64,000 bases of DNA from the NCBI GenBank assembly GCA_934101225.1, contig CAKOQK010000004.1:1-64000 (forward strand). The letters run 5' to 3'. The stretch is from an uncultured Bacilli bacterium. Its GTDB lineage: Bacteria; Bacillota_I; Bacilli_A; RF39; UBA660. Made by a program: the position numbers and the translations under genes. Each line of letters starts with the position of its first letter. Position 1 is the first letter of the stretch. The notes below the pieces were generated by a model that was given only the letters and a program-made list of their open reading frames with translations, did no database searches and was not told the DNA's origin. Positions 24,231 through 32,782 of the stretch are shown here, in pieces.

Positions 24231-24990
24231 AGTTAGAGAAGATAGTGTTCTTATTACTGGTTATGTAAATGCTGTTGAAAGATATTCTAAGCCAATTACT
24301 GAAGGGTTACATGGTAAGGTTAGAACTTTTATTGAAAGAATCAAGGCTGGAGTATTTAAAACTGCTTTAAAAAGAAATGATGATGTCAAAGTTTTGTTAA
24401 ATCACGATAAAACAAGAGAGTTAGCTACTACCAAAGATGGTACAGCGAAACTTGAAGAAGACAATATCGGATTAAAAGCAGAAGTAATTATAACAGATGA
24501 AGAAGTAGTTGAAAAGGCTAGAAATAATCAGTTAGTTGGTTGGTCTTTTGGCTTTTATGAAAACAGTGACGAAATGGGAACTGAAGGCGAAAGAGAGACA
24601 AGAACAATTACTGATTTAGATTTGATAGAAGTATCTATTTTAGATGATTCAAAAAGCCCTGCTTATTATGGCACAAGCATTGAAGCAAGGAGCGAAAGAA
24701 TTATGGAATATAGACAAACCATTGAGGACATTGAAAAAGAGGCACAAGAAAAACATGAATCTGTCGAAAAAAATTTAGATGCAGCTTTTGAAGAAAACTC
24801 AAAAGAACATTTGAAAATTGAAGCAGAAAAGAAAAATGCTGAAATGGAAATATTTGCAGAAATGATTGCTACTAAAGTAGCTGAAAAATTAAAAGGTACT
24901 GGGAAAGAAAAGACAATACCTAATCCAGTTGAAGATAGAAATGAAAAGATAGATCTTGCTTCATACGAAGAAAGATTATCAAAATTATAG
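24220..24990 (+). CDS. Prohead protease, HK97/S78 family (256 aa)
   Basis: Cleaves the scaffold domain of the capsid protein during maturation. The catalytic His lies in VLLNHDKTRELATT and the Ser in LIEVSILDDSKSPAYYGT, the usual H/S pair of the family. The C-terminal 80 residues are a charged coiled coil, possibly an internal scaffold. I take ATG 24220 because AAAGGTGG precedes it. The 5' end overlaps the portal gene. Confidence 0.92.
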   Translation: MKIEVREDSVLITGYVNAVERYSKPITEGLHGKVRTFIERIKAGVFKTALKRNDDVKVLLNHDKTRELATTKDGTAKLEEDNIGLKAEVIITDEEVVEKARNNQLVGWSFGFYENSDEMGTEGERETRTITDLDLIEVSILDDSKSPAYYGTSIEARSERIMEYRQTIEDIEKEAQEKHESVEKNLDAAFEENSKEHLKIEAEKKNAEMEIFAEMIATKVAEKLKGTGKEKTIPNPVEDRNEKIDLASYEERLSKL

Positions 24991-25039
24991 CCTGAACAAT
25001 TGAATTGTTTAAATAAATGAAAAGAAAGGAAAGATTAAT

Positions 25040-26227
25040 ATGAATTTAAAGGCTTTAGAAGAAAAAAGAAATGACTTAAAAAGTCAAATGGGAGAAATGC
25101 TAGAAACTTCTAAAAAAGAAGAAAGAGCATTAACAACTGAGGAAGCATCAAAGTTTGATGAAATGGAAAAAGAAATTAAAAACATTGATGCAACTATTGA
25201 AAGAAATGAAAGGATGGAAAGTATGGAACAAAAAGAAGTTAAAGTAGAAAATACTAGAGAATTAACAGCTGAAGAAAAAAGAATGTACACTTCAGTAGAA
25301 GAAAGAGATGATTATAATTCATTTGCTGAATATATTAGATGTCAAGTAGAAAAAAGAGCTGATGCAAGTAACTTAACTAAAGGCGATAATGGAGCAGTAA
25401 TTCCTAAAACTGTTGTTAATAAAATTATTGATAAAGTTGAGGAAATTTCACCTGTTTATAAATTTGCTACACATTATAATATTCCAGGTACTGCTACTAT
25501 TCCAACGGAAGATGCTAGTGCAGATAGTATAACTGTTGCTTTTGCTACTGAATTTACTGATTTAACATCACATAGTAATAAATTTGGTACTATTGAATTA
25601 ACTGGTTATTTATATGGTGCACTAACTAAAATTAGTAAATCATTATTAAAAAATAGTAATTTTAATTTAACTAATTGGGTTATTGCTAAAATGGCTAAGA
25701 AAATTGCAAAATTCCTTGATGGAGTATTATTAAATGGTGCTACATCTAAAGTTAGTGGTATTGCTGGTTCATACGATAGTACTAATATGAATAAAGCATT
25801 AGCAAGTAAATCAGCAGTAACTTCTGATGAACTAATTGATGCTCAAGAATTAGTTCCAGATGAATATCAAGCAGATGCAATCTGGATTATGAATAAAAAA
25901 ACTAGAACTGCTATTAGAAAATTAAAAGATAGTGATAATAATTATTTATTAAATAGAGATTTATCATCTAAATGGGGTTATACATTATTAGGTAAAGATG
26001 TATATTGTTCTGATAATGTATCTGAATTAGGTGCAGTTTCTAAAAATGTTATTTTTTATGGTGATTTAAGTGGTCTTGCAGTTAAAGAAAGCGAAACTGC
26101 TGAAATTCAAATTTTACAAGAATTATTTGCTGCACAACATGCAATTGGAGTTGTTGCTTGGGGCGAAATTGATGCTAAAGTTGAAGATAAACAAAAAATT
26201 GCAGTAGTTACAACACCTGCTAGTTAA
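25040..26227 (+). CDS. Major capsid protein, HK97 fold (395 aa)
   Basis: Residues 1-100 are a charged coiled-coil delta (scaffold) domain that the protease would remove. The rest is an HK97-fold shell protein, starting near DASNLTKGDNGAVIPKTVVN with later segments YKFATHYNIPGTATIP and GYTLLGKDVYCSDN typical of the family. An AAAGGAAAG ribosome site is present. As in HK97, no separate scaffolding gene is needed. Confidence 0.93.
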   Translation: MNLKALEEKRNDLKSQMGEMLETSKKEERALTTEEASKFDEMEKEIKNIDATIERNERMESMEQKEVKVENTRELTAEEKRMYTSVEERDDYNSFAEYIRCQVEKRADASNLTKGDNGAVIPKTVVNKIIDKVEEISPVYKFATHYNIPGTATIPTEDASADSITVAFATEFTDLTSHSNKFGTIELTGYLYGALTKISKSLLKNSNFNLTNWVIAKMAKKIAKFLDGVLLNGATSKVSGIAGSYDSTNMNKALASKSAVTSDELIDAQELVPDEYQADAIWIMNKKTRTAIRKLKDSDNNYLLNRDLSSKWGYTLLGKDVYCSDNVSELGAVSKNVIFYGDLSGLAVKESETAEIQILQELFAAQHAIGVVAWGEIDAKVEDKQKIAVVTTPAS

Positions 26228-26243
26228 TAGGAGGTGTTTTTAA

Positions 26244-26588
26244 ATGCAATATGAAGCAATAGAAGGTTTTTCAGGAATTATTTCAATGTATAAAGGTGAA
26301 GTTAGAGAAATTCCTAATGAAGATTTAGCTAAAGAATTAGTAAAGGCTGGTTTTATTAAAAAATATAAACCAAACGATGCTAAAGAGTTAAAAATCTTGT
26401 TAGACGAAGCAAATTCAACAATAAAAGAGCTTGAAAAAACTATTGATGAACTAAATACTGAAATTGATTCTTTAAAATCTTCAAAAGAAGATCTAGAAGA
26501 TTCAAATGTTTCTAATAAAAATTTAGAAAAAAATTCTAATGAAGATTTAGGAAAAACTTCTGATCAAACTTCTAACAACGATAAATAA
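26244..26588 (+). CDS. Head-associated protein with coiled-coil tail (114 aa)
   Basis: A short beta-rich N-terminal domain (MQYEAIEGFSGIISMYKGEVREI) is followed by a coiled coil and an Asn/Ser/Asp-rich tail. It lies between capsid and connector genes, where head-fibre or decoration-like proteins occur. The family is not certain. Confidence 0.6.
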   Translation: MQYEAIEGFSGIISMYKGEVREIPNEDLAKELVKAGFIKKYKPNDAKELKILLDEANSTIKELEKTIDELNTEIDSLKSSKEDLEDSNVSNKNLEKNSNEDLGKTSDQTSNNDK

Positions 26589-26632
26589 ATTAATGATTGT
26601 TCAGGCAAACCTCATAGAAATGGAGGAATAAA

Positions 26633-26947
26633 ATGAAAGTAAGCGATATTACTGCTGAAGACATTGCTAATTATTTGAGATTATCAGAAATTAGTGGTGA
26701 TGAAGAAAAAGAACTTAAAACTTATCTAACTGTTGCTAAAAATTATATTTCAAATTATACTGGCTTACCTATAAAAGCTGATGATGAAAAATCAGAATCT
26801 CTTGATAGTTATTCTGATTTTATTATTGTAGTTTATATTTTTTGTCAGGATATGTATGACAACAGATGTTTGTATGTTGATAATAAATCAATAAATAGAA
26901 CAGTACAAACTATTTTGGACATGCATACAAGGAATAATATATGTTAA
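26633..26947 (+). CDS. Head-tail connector, gp6-like adaptor (104 aa)
   Basis: Helical adaptor that extends the portal ring. The sequence ITAEDIANYLRL, then YLTVAKNYISNYTGL, then the helix YIFCQDMYDNR, is the standard pattern of phage gp6-like adaptor proteins. A GGAGG site precedes the start. It overlaps the next gene slightly, and the position right after capsid agrees. Confidence 0.85.
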   Translation: MKVSDITAEDIANYLRLSEISGDEEKELKTYLTVAKNYISNYTGLPIKADDEKSESLDSYSDFIIVVYIFCQDMYDNRCLYVDNKSINRTVQTILDMHTRNNIC

Positions 26948-27270
26948 TAAATCCTGGAAAATATAATAAAAAAATTACCATATATCAAGTAGTAAAAAAA
27001 GAGGACGATGCAGGGTTTAAAGTACCAACAGAAAGCATTGTCCTTAATACTTTTGCTAGCGTAAAAACAACGAAAGGCTTTACATTAATCGCAAGTAATA
27101 CTGATTTTGAAAAGGCTTATACTAATTTTACTATTAGATATCCTAAAGTAGAAATTACTAGAGATATGTTAATTAAGTACAACGGTAAAGTTTATTCAAT
27201 AGAATACTTAAATAATATTGATGAAGAAAACATTGAATTAGAAATTCAGGCAAAGGTTGTTGTTAAGTAA
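26941..27270 (+). CDS. Head closure (head-tail joining) protein (109 aa)
   Basis: Beta-barrel stopper protein. The beginning LINPGKYNKKITIYQ and the segment MLIKYNGKVYSIEYLNNIDEEN are typical of SPP1 gp16-like head-closure proteins. Gene order (adaptor, stopper, neck, terminator) is conserved. It overlaps the next ATG by one base. Confidence 0.85.
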   Translation: MLINPGKYNKKITIYQVVKKEDDAGFKVPTESIVLNTFASVKTTKGFTLIASNTDFEKAYTNFTIRYPKVEITRDMLIKYNGKVYSIEYLNNIDEENIELEIQAKVVVK

Positions 27271-27704
27271 TGGCAAGTTTTGATGCTGAAACACCTTATG
27301 AATTATTAAAAACTCTTGAAGAACTAGAAACTAATTGTGAAGAAATTTTTGGAAATATGACTAAAGCAGGAGCAGAAGTAGTTTATAAAAATGTAAAATC
27401 AAATATGGCAAAATCATTTAAATCTACTAAAGCACTTGATAAGGGCTTAAAGATAACAAAGGTTTATAAAACTCCATCTGATGATGGAATAAATGTCTAT
27501 GTTGGATTTTATGGCTATGATACTGATAGTAAACCGACTAAAAGACATCCTTATGGAACTCCTATTCCATTGATTGCACTTGCTAGAGAATATGGAACTA
27601 GTAGGGGAGAACAAAAGAAGCCTTTTTTAAGAAAGTCATTTAATAAATCTCAAATAGAACAAGAAATGTTAAAAGTTCAAAACAAATATATAAAAGGAGA
27701 TTAG
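27270..27704 (+). CDS. Neck/tail-completion protein, HK97 gp10 family (144 aa)
   Basis: Contains the family pattern LEELETNCEEIFGNMTKAGAEVVYKNVK and a C-terminal GTSRGEQKKPFLRKSF, where the R-x-x-x-K-x-F-L-R segment is characteristic. It connects the head stopper with the tail terminator. Position between head closure and terminator genes agrees. Confidence 0.85.
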   Translation: MASFDAETPYELLKTLEELETNCEEIFGNMTKAGAEVVYKNVKSNMAKSFKSTKALDKGLKITKVYKTPSDDGINVYVGFYGYDTDSKPTKRHPYGTPIPLIALAREYGTSRGEQKKPFLRKSFNKSQIEQEMLKVQNKYIKGD

Positions 27705-27709
27705 TTAAT

Positions 27710-28051
27710 ATGAATGAAGAATTAAAAACTATATTCAATGAATTTAAAGTTAAAAATGTAAGTGTTCCAGTAGAACATTTAAGATATATTGGAAATTCAA
27801 AAACGTATGTAACATGGACTTTATTAGAAGAAAGTCCAGCTTTATGTGCTAATGATGAAGTTTTATTTAGTGTATGTTCAGTTGATATAGATATATATAG
27901 TGATAGCAATTATTTAGATATTATGAATGAAGTTAAAAAAATAATGAAAAAAAATGAATGGTTATGGGTTGAAGATAGTGAAGAAATGTATGAAGAAGAT
28001 ACAGGACTTTATCATAAAACCATGACTTTTGAAAAGGAAAGGATGATTTAA
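27710..28051 (+). CDS. Tail terminator protein (113 aa)
   Basis: A small alpha/beta protein (VPVEHLRYIGNSKTYVTWTLLEE...SVDIDIYS...LYHKTMTFEKER) that caps the tail tube and joins it to the neck. It is assigned from its position directly before the major tail protein and from the strand pattern typical of gpU/TrP proteins. Confidence 0.8.
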   Translation: MNEELKTIFNEFKVKNVSVPVEHLRYIGNSKTYVTWTLLEESPALCANDEVLFSVCSVDIDIYSDSNYLDIMNEVKKIMKKNEWLWVEDSEEMYEEDTGLYHKTMTFEKERMI

Positions 28052-28055
28052 TTAT

Positions 28056-28652
28056 ATGGCAAGAATAGGATTTAAAAAAGGAAAGTATAACAAGCATGAT
28101 GCAACATCTAGTAAATTTGTAGCATTAACTGGTAATAAAGTACCTGAATTAGAAAAGGTTGTTGATGAAAAATTCTCACCAGAATATAACAATGCTGAAT
28201 TATATGGAAATGATTCATTAGCAGAAAGTGATAATAGTTTTAAAAAAGGAACTTTAACACTAACATTAGTTGATGATAATGATGAAAAAGATGCTGATTT
28301 ATTAGGTAATACTATTTCTTCAGAAACTTCTAATAAAGGCGAAGTAACAATGAAAGTTGATGATAATGCTCCTTATATTGGTTATGGACATATTATTCCT
28401 AAAATTGTTGCTAATGTAAGAAAATATAAAGTTGAATTTTTTCCAAGAGTTAAAGTTAATAAAATAACTCACGATGCAAAAACTAGAGGAGAAAATGTAG
28501 AATTTACTACTGTAACTTTAGAGGCTACTGTATATCCTTTAGATAAAGAATTTAACGGATTAACAGAAGGCACTTGGGAAAAACATAAAACGTTTAGTAG
28601 CCTATCTGAGGCAGAAACTTATCTTGATTCTTTATTAACTCCAAAAGCATAG
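28056..28652 (+). CDS. Major tail (tube) protein (198 aa)
   Basis: Forms the tail tube. The strand-rich sequence (GNDSLAESDNSFKKGTLTLT, VDDNAPYIGYGHIIP, FFPRVKVN) matches phi13/phage-type major tail proteins in Firmicutes. Length and position after the terminator are right. Codon use is strongly A-ending, as expected of a highly expressed phage gene. Confidence 0.9.
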   Translation: MARIGFKKGKYNKHDATSSKFVALTGNKVPELEKVVDEKFSPEYNNAELYGNDSLAESDNSFKKGTLTLTLVDDNDEKDADLLGNTISSETSNKGEVTMKVDDNAPYIGYGHIIPKIVANVRKYKVEFFPRVKVNKITHDAKTRGENVEFTTVTLEATVYPLDKEFNGLTEGTWEKHKTFSSLSEAETYLDSLLTPKA

Positions 28653-28665
28653 AAGGAAATTCTAT

Positions 28666-28824
28666 ATGAAGGTTAAAGTTATAAGTATATTTGTAGATAA
28701 AAATACAAATGAAAGATATGAACTTAATAAGGTATTAGATAATATTTCTGAAGAAAGATATGAAGAAATAAAAGAATTTGTAAAAATTATAGAAAATACT
28801 AAAAAGAAAGGCACGGTGGAATAG
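28666..28824 (+). CDS. Small phage tail-region protein (52 aa)
   Basis: Begins MKVKVISIFVDKNTNERYELN after an AGAAGGAA site. Similar short proteins (a strand, then ERYEEIKEF) often follow major tail genes in Firmicutes phages; role unknown. Its stop codon TAG forms the loop of the terminator hairpin at 28815-28839. Confidence 0.65.
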   Translation: MKVKVISIFVDKNTNERYELNKVLDNISEERYEEIKEFVKIIENTKKKGTVE

Positions 28825-28839
28825 TTCCACCTCTTTTTT
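28815..28839 (+). terminator. Terminator inside the late operon, after the tail-tube genes
   Basis: GGTGGAA (28815-28821) and TTCCACC (28825-28831) pair perfectly around TAG, followed by TCTTTTTTT. The loop is the stop codon of the 52-residue gene. It would lower transcription of the downstream tail genes relative to capsid and tube. Confidence 0.85.
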
Positions 28840-28859
28840 TATATAAGGAGGAATTATTA

Positions 28860-29216
28860 ATGAAAGATAAAATTAATTATTTTGAAGTAAATGGAACTAA
28901 ATATCCCTTATGTTGTAATTTAAACGTTCTTGAAGCAATACAGGAAAAATATGGATCAATGACTGCTTGGGGAGAAATAGTTGAAAACAAGTCTGGAAAA
29001 GAGCCAAAAATTAAAGATTTAAAATATGGCTTTATGGTAATGATTAATGAAGCTTTAGATATTGAAAATGAGAATTTAGAAGAAAAGAGACAATTACTTA
29101 CTGAAAAACAAGTTGGAAGATTACTTACTGAACTTGGTATTGCAGAAGCAACTAAAAAGATAGAGGAGTTATCAATCAGTTCTAATTCAACTGGAGAAGA
29201 GCCAAAAAACATGTAA
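28860..29216 (+). CDS. Tail assembly chaperone, short form (gpG-like, 118 aa)
   Basis: Starts after AAGGAGG. A helical protein (FEVNGTKYPLCCNLNVLEAIQ, then a conserved helical part) with the arrangement of gpG-type tail chaperones between tail tube and tape measure. Zero-frame translation ends at TAA 29214-29216 just after a slippery heptamer. A -1 shift gives the longer gpGT-like product. Confidence 0.85.
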   Translation: MKDKINYFEVNGTKYPLCCNLNVLEAIQEKYGSMTAWGEIVENKSGKEPKIKDLKYGFMVMINEALDIENENLEEKRQLLTEKQVGRLLTELGIAEATKKIEELSISSNSTGEEPKNM

Positions 29217-29437
29217 TCCATGAGGATCAAGACGATGAAATTGATTTCTCATGGCTTTTATTTATTGGACATTGTTTGTTAGGCTTTACTGAAAAAGAAG
29301 TAGGAAGAATGACTTTAGGAAAATTACTAAAGTTATATAGCCATTATAAGAATCATTATGATTTTAAATTAAGTGGTAAATCCTATAAAGAATTAGATGA
29401 TATGGTAGCCCATGATGGGGAATTTATTCGTGATTAG
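28860..29437 (+). CDS. Tail assembly chaperone, -1 frameshift fusion (gpGT-like, about 192 aa)
   Basis: Read as 28860-29210 joined to 29210-29437 in the -1 frame. The shift occurs at A AAA AAC (29204-29210), which is in the correct register. The extension begins HVIHEDQDDEIDFSWLLFIG and ends with TAG 29435-29437. It has the aromatic-rich helical look of the T domain that binds the tape measure. No separate start codon with ribosome site exists for it. Equivalent shifts are conserved in lambda-like and HK97-like phages. Confidence 0.88.
29204..29254 (+). promoter_or_regulatory. Programmed -1 ribosomal frameshift signal
   Basis: The slippery heptamer A AAA AAC occupies 29204-29210 in zero-frame register. 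Seven bases later CCATGAG (29218-29224) can pair perfectly with CTCATGG (29248-29254) to form a downstream stimulatory hairpin with a 23-base loop. Confidence 0.88.
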
Positions 29438-29448
29438 GAGGTGAAGAT

Positions 29449-31731
29449 ATGGCAAGTTCTTTTGGTGGAACAATTAAATTAACTGGTGAATCTGAGTATC
29501 AAAAATCTTTAAAAGCTATTAGTGAAAATTTAAAAGTATTATCTAGTGAAATGAGGGTTGTTACTAGTAGATATGATGTTAATGATAGATCTACCAGTAA
29601 TTTATCACAACAAAATGAAATTTTAACTAAAAAAATAGATGAACAAAAAAATAAAGTAGAAATTTTAACTAAAGCCCTTAACGAGGCAAAAACTCAAACT
29701 GATGATAATAGTTCTACTACAAAAAAATGGGAAACTCAATTAAATGATGCTCAGGCAGAGCTTAATAAGTTAGAAAGAACTTTAGATAGTAACGAACAAG
29801 AAATGAAGGACTATGGAAAAGCAACTGATGATGCTGGTGAAAAGAGTTCCAGGTTGGGAGATATTATCAAGGGAAATTTAATATCAGAAGGTATTATTAA
29901 TGGATTTAAAGCATTAGGAAGTGCTATGAAAACAGTTGGAGGATCATTAATAAATATAGGAAAGCAAGCTTTTGAGGAATATTCAAATTATGAACAACTT
30001 GTTGGTGGTGTTGAAACTTTATTTGGTATTGGAGAAATGTCTGTTGAAGAATATGCTGCATCAGTAGGTAAAAGTGTAAGCAAGGTTGAAGATAAGTATA
30101 ATGAAATGTATGAAGCACAAGAGAATGTTCTTAATGATTCATTAAATGCATATAAAACGGCTGGTTTAAGTGCGAATGAATATATGGAAACTGTAACTTC
30201 ATTTAGTGCTAGTTTAATTCAAAGTTTGAAAGGTGATACTTTAAATGCTGGTGAATATGCTAAACAGGCTGTAATTGATATGTCGGATAATGCAAATAAA
30301 ATGGGTACTGATATGTCTATGATACAAAGTGCATATCAAGGCTTTGCAAAAGGTAATTATACGATGCTTGATAACCTTAAATTGGGTTATGGTGGTACAA
30401 AAACTGAGATGGAGAGATTATTAAAAGATGCTCAAAAAATTAGTGGTGTAAAATATAATTTATCAAGTTTTGCTGATATTACTCAAGCAATTCATGTTAT
30501 GCAAGAAAACATGGGAATAGCTGGAACAACTTCAAAAGAAGCAAGTTCTACTATTCAAGGATCTATTAATTCAATGAAATCAGCCTGGAAAAATGTAGTA
30601 AATGAACTTGCAACTGGGGGACATATATCTGGCTTTGAACATCTTGTTGATAATTTAGTTGAAAGTGTTATAACAGTTGGCGATAATATAATGCCAAGAG
30701 TTGAAATAATAATTGATGGAATAGTTAAATTAATAATGAGTTTATCAAAAAGATTAGTTGATTATATGCCTAAATTATTAGAAACTGGAATGAGTTTAAT
30801 GCAAACTATTTTAGATGGTTTTATGTCTATGTTACCACAGTTAATACCAATTGCAGTTCAATTAATTAACAGTTTATCTTCTTTTATACTTCAAAATTTA
30901 CCTACAATATTACAGGCAGGTATTACTTTGCTATTAGAATTGATCAAAGGTATATCTCAGGCACTTCCTGAACTTATACCAGTTGCAGTAAGATGCATTA
31001 TGGATCTTGTAGATACATTATTAGATAATATTGACGAAATAATTGAATGTGGAATTGAATTACTTGTTGCTTTAACAGAAGGAATATTTAATGCTTTACC
31101 TGAATTAATTTCAAGATTACCTGAAATTATTGTTAAAATTGTGACGAAATTACATGAATTAACTCCGCAACTATTAAGCTGTGTATTAAGAATGATGGTT
31201 TCAATAGCAACTGGAATGGTTAAATATTCTGTTGAAATGGTTACAAGAATACCTCAAATTATTAAGTCAGTTGTTAATGCTTTTAATCAACATTTAAAAG
31301 ATATGGTTAGTATTGGTAAAAATATGGTTAGCGGAATTTGGCAAGGAATTTCAGGAAGTATTGATTGGATTAAAAATAAGATCAAAGGATGGGTTGGGGA
31401 TGTTACTAAATTTATTAAAAAATTATTTGGTATTAACTCACCATCAAGATTATTTAAAGATGAAATTGGTACTAATTTAGCACTAGGAATTGGTGAAGGT
31501 TTTGGAGATACAATGAAAGATGTATCAAGGAATATGGCTAATTCTATTCCTACTGAATTTGATGCAAATATAAATACTAATTATGGTACAAGTGTTAATA
31601 ATACTTCAAATAATTATGACACTTATTTACAAGCATTTAAAGACGCATTAAGAGATGTAAAAGTAGTAATGAATAATCGAGAAATGGGGAATTTTGTTAT
31701 TGATACAGTAGAAACGGCGGTGTATTCATAA
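29449..31731 (+). CDS. Tail tape measure protein (760 aa)
   Basis: Determines tail length and is threaded through the tube. The N-terminal 140 residues are coiled coil. A segment around GGVETLFG, KTAGLSANEYMETVTSF and SMIQSAYQGFAKGNYTMLDNL is the conserved tape-measure core. Residues about 390-640 are hydrophobic helical repeats of about 40 residues (for example MLPQLIPIAVQLINSL and ALPELIPVAVRCIMDL). With about 0.15 nm per residue the tail would be roughly 115 nm (inference). A GGAGGTG site precedes the start. Confidence 0.95.
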   Translation: MASSFGGTIKLTGESEYQKSLKAISENLKVLSSEMRVVTSRYDVNDRSTSNLSQQNEILTKKIDEQKNKVEILTKALNEAKTQTDDNSSTTKKWETQLNDAQAELNKLERTLDSNEQEMKDYGKATDDAGEKSSRLGDIIKGNLISEGIINGFKALGSAMKTVGGSLINIGKQAFEEYSNYEQLVGGVETLFGIGEMSVEEYAASVGKSVSKVEDKYNEMYEAQENVLNDSLNAYKTAGLSANEYMETVTSFSASLIQSLKGDTLNAGEYAKQAVIDMSDNANKMGTDMSMIQSAYQGFAKGNYTMLDNLKLGYGGTKTEMERLLKDAQKISGVKYNLSSFADITQAIHVMQENMGIAGTTSKEASSTIQGSINSMKSAWKNVVNELATGGHISGFEHLVDNLVESVITVGDNIMPRVEIIIDGIVKLIMSLSKRLVDYMPKLLETGMSLMQTILDGFMSMLPQLIPIAVQLINSLSSFILQNLPTILQAGITLLLELIKGISQALPELIPVAVRCIMDLVDTLLDNIDEIIECGIELLVALTEGIFNALPELISRLPEIIVKIVTKLHELTPQLLSCVLRMMVSIATGMVKYSVEMVTRIPQIIKSVVNAFNQHLKDMVSIGKNMVSGIWQGISGSIDWIKNKIKGWVGDVTKFIKKLFGINSPSRLFKDEIGTNLALGIGEGFGDTMKDVSRNMANSIPTEFDANINTNYGTSVNNTSNNYDTYLQAFKDALRDVKVVMNNREMGNFVIDTVETAVYS

Positions 31732-32429
31732 TGAATAGTATTAATTGGAAAGGTATTGATAGTGAATCCATAGAAGGACTATTAATTTGTGAATTACCAC
31801 CGATTTCTAAACCAAAAATGAGAATAAAAGAAACTGTTATAGATGGAGTAGATGGATCATTTATCGAAGAATTAGGTTATGAATCTTATGATAAAACTAT
31901 GAAAATTGGATTAACAAGAGATTATGATATAGATGAAGTCATGGATTATTTCAATGGGGAAGGTAATTTAATTTTTAGTAATGAAGATGATAAATTATAC
32001 AAAGCCAAGATAATAAATCAAATAGATTATCAAAGATTGTTAAGATTTAAAACTGCTAATATAACGTTTAGAGTACAACCTTTTAAGTATTCAGCTAATG
32101 AAATATCTAAAAAGGTTGATATAACTGATGAAACAAGTATTAATTTTTACAACAATGGAAATGTGGAAAGTAAACCACAAATTAAAATATATGGCACTGG
32201 TGTTATTAATTTTAAATTGGAAGGAAGAACTATATTTACTTATACATTTTCTTCAGATGATACTTATGTTGTTATTGATAGTGATAAACAGGATGCATAT
32301 GTAGGTAGTATTTTAAAAAATAGATTTATGAATGGTGATTTCCCTATTTTTCAAAAAGGGAAAAATACTATTTCATGGGATGGAACAATTACTAAAATTG
32401 AGATAAGTAATTATTCGAGATGGATTTAG
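31731..32429 (+). CDS. Distal tail protein, Dit-like (232 aa)
   Basis: Forms the hexameric ring at the tail end. The N-terminal belt domain has the pattern VIDGVDGSFIEELGYESYDKTMKIGL and the phrase RLLRFKTANITFRVQPFKY, typical of SPP1 gp19.1-like Dit proteins. The C-terminal part is a galectin-like beta sandwich. It follows the tape measure with overlapping ends. Confidence 0.88.
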   Translation: MNSINWKGIDSESIEGLLICELPPISKPKMRIKETVIDGVDGSFIEELGYESYDKTMKIGLTRDYDIDEVMDYFNGEGNLIFSNEDDKLYKAKIINQIDYQRLLRFKTANITFRVQPFKYSANEISKKVDITDETSINFYNNGNVESKPQIKIYGTGVINFKLEGRTIFTYTFSSDDTYVVIDSDKQDAYVGSILKNRFMNGDFPIFQKGKNTISWDGTITKIEISNYSRWI

Positions 32430-32444
32430 GAAAGGAGCATAAAT

Positions 32445-32780
32445 ATGAAAAGAGTTAGAAAATTAACTAGGGGAGATACTTTTTCTTTAGAGGTTGAAAT
32501 AACTGAAAATGGGGAATATCAAACAGTAGATGAGATGTTTCTTACTGTAAAAGATAGTTATAGTGCTGATGAAATTTTATTTCAAAAGAAAATTGGTGAT
32601 GGAATCAAATTGAAAGATAATAAATATTTGATTTCAATTTATCCAGAAGATACAAATGATTTTGAATATAAACAATATGTTTATGATATTGAAATCATTA
32701 AAGGAAATATTAAAAAGACTTTGGAAGTTGGTATTTTACGTATTTGTGATGAAGTAACATTTGCAGTAGATGAGGTGTAA
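32445..32780 (+). CDS. Baseplate/tail-tip protein, BppU N-terminal-like (111 aa)
   Basis: A strand-rich protein (LTRGDTFSLEVEI...YVYDIEIIKGNIKKTLEVGIL) resembling the N-terminal domain of upper baseplate proteins, here as a stand-alone unit. It lies between Dit and a fibre-like gene. AAAGGAG precedes the start. It could serve as the docking piece for the next protein. Confidence 0.6.
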   Translation: MKRVRKLTRGDTFSLEVEITENGEYQTVDEMFLTVKDSYSADEILFQKKIGDGIKLKDNKYLISIYPEDTNDFEYKQYVYDIEIIKGNIKKTLEVGILRICDEVTFAVDEV

Positions 32781-32782
32781 CT

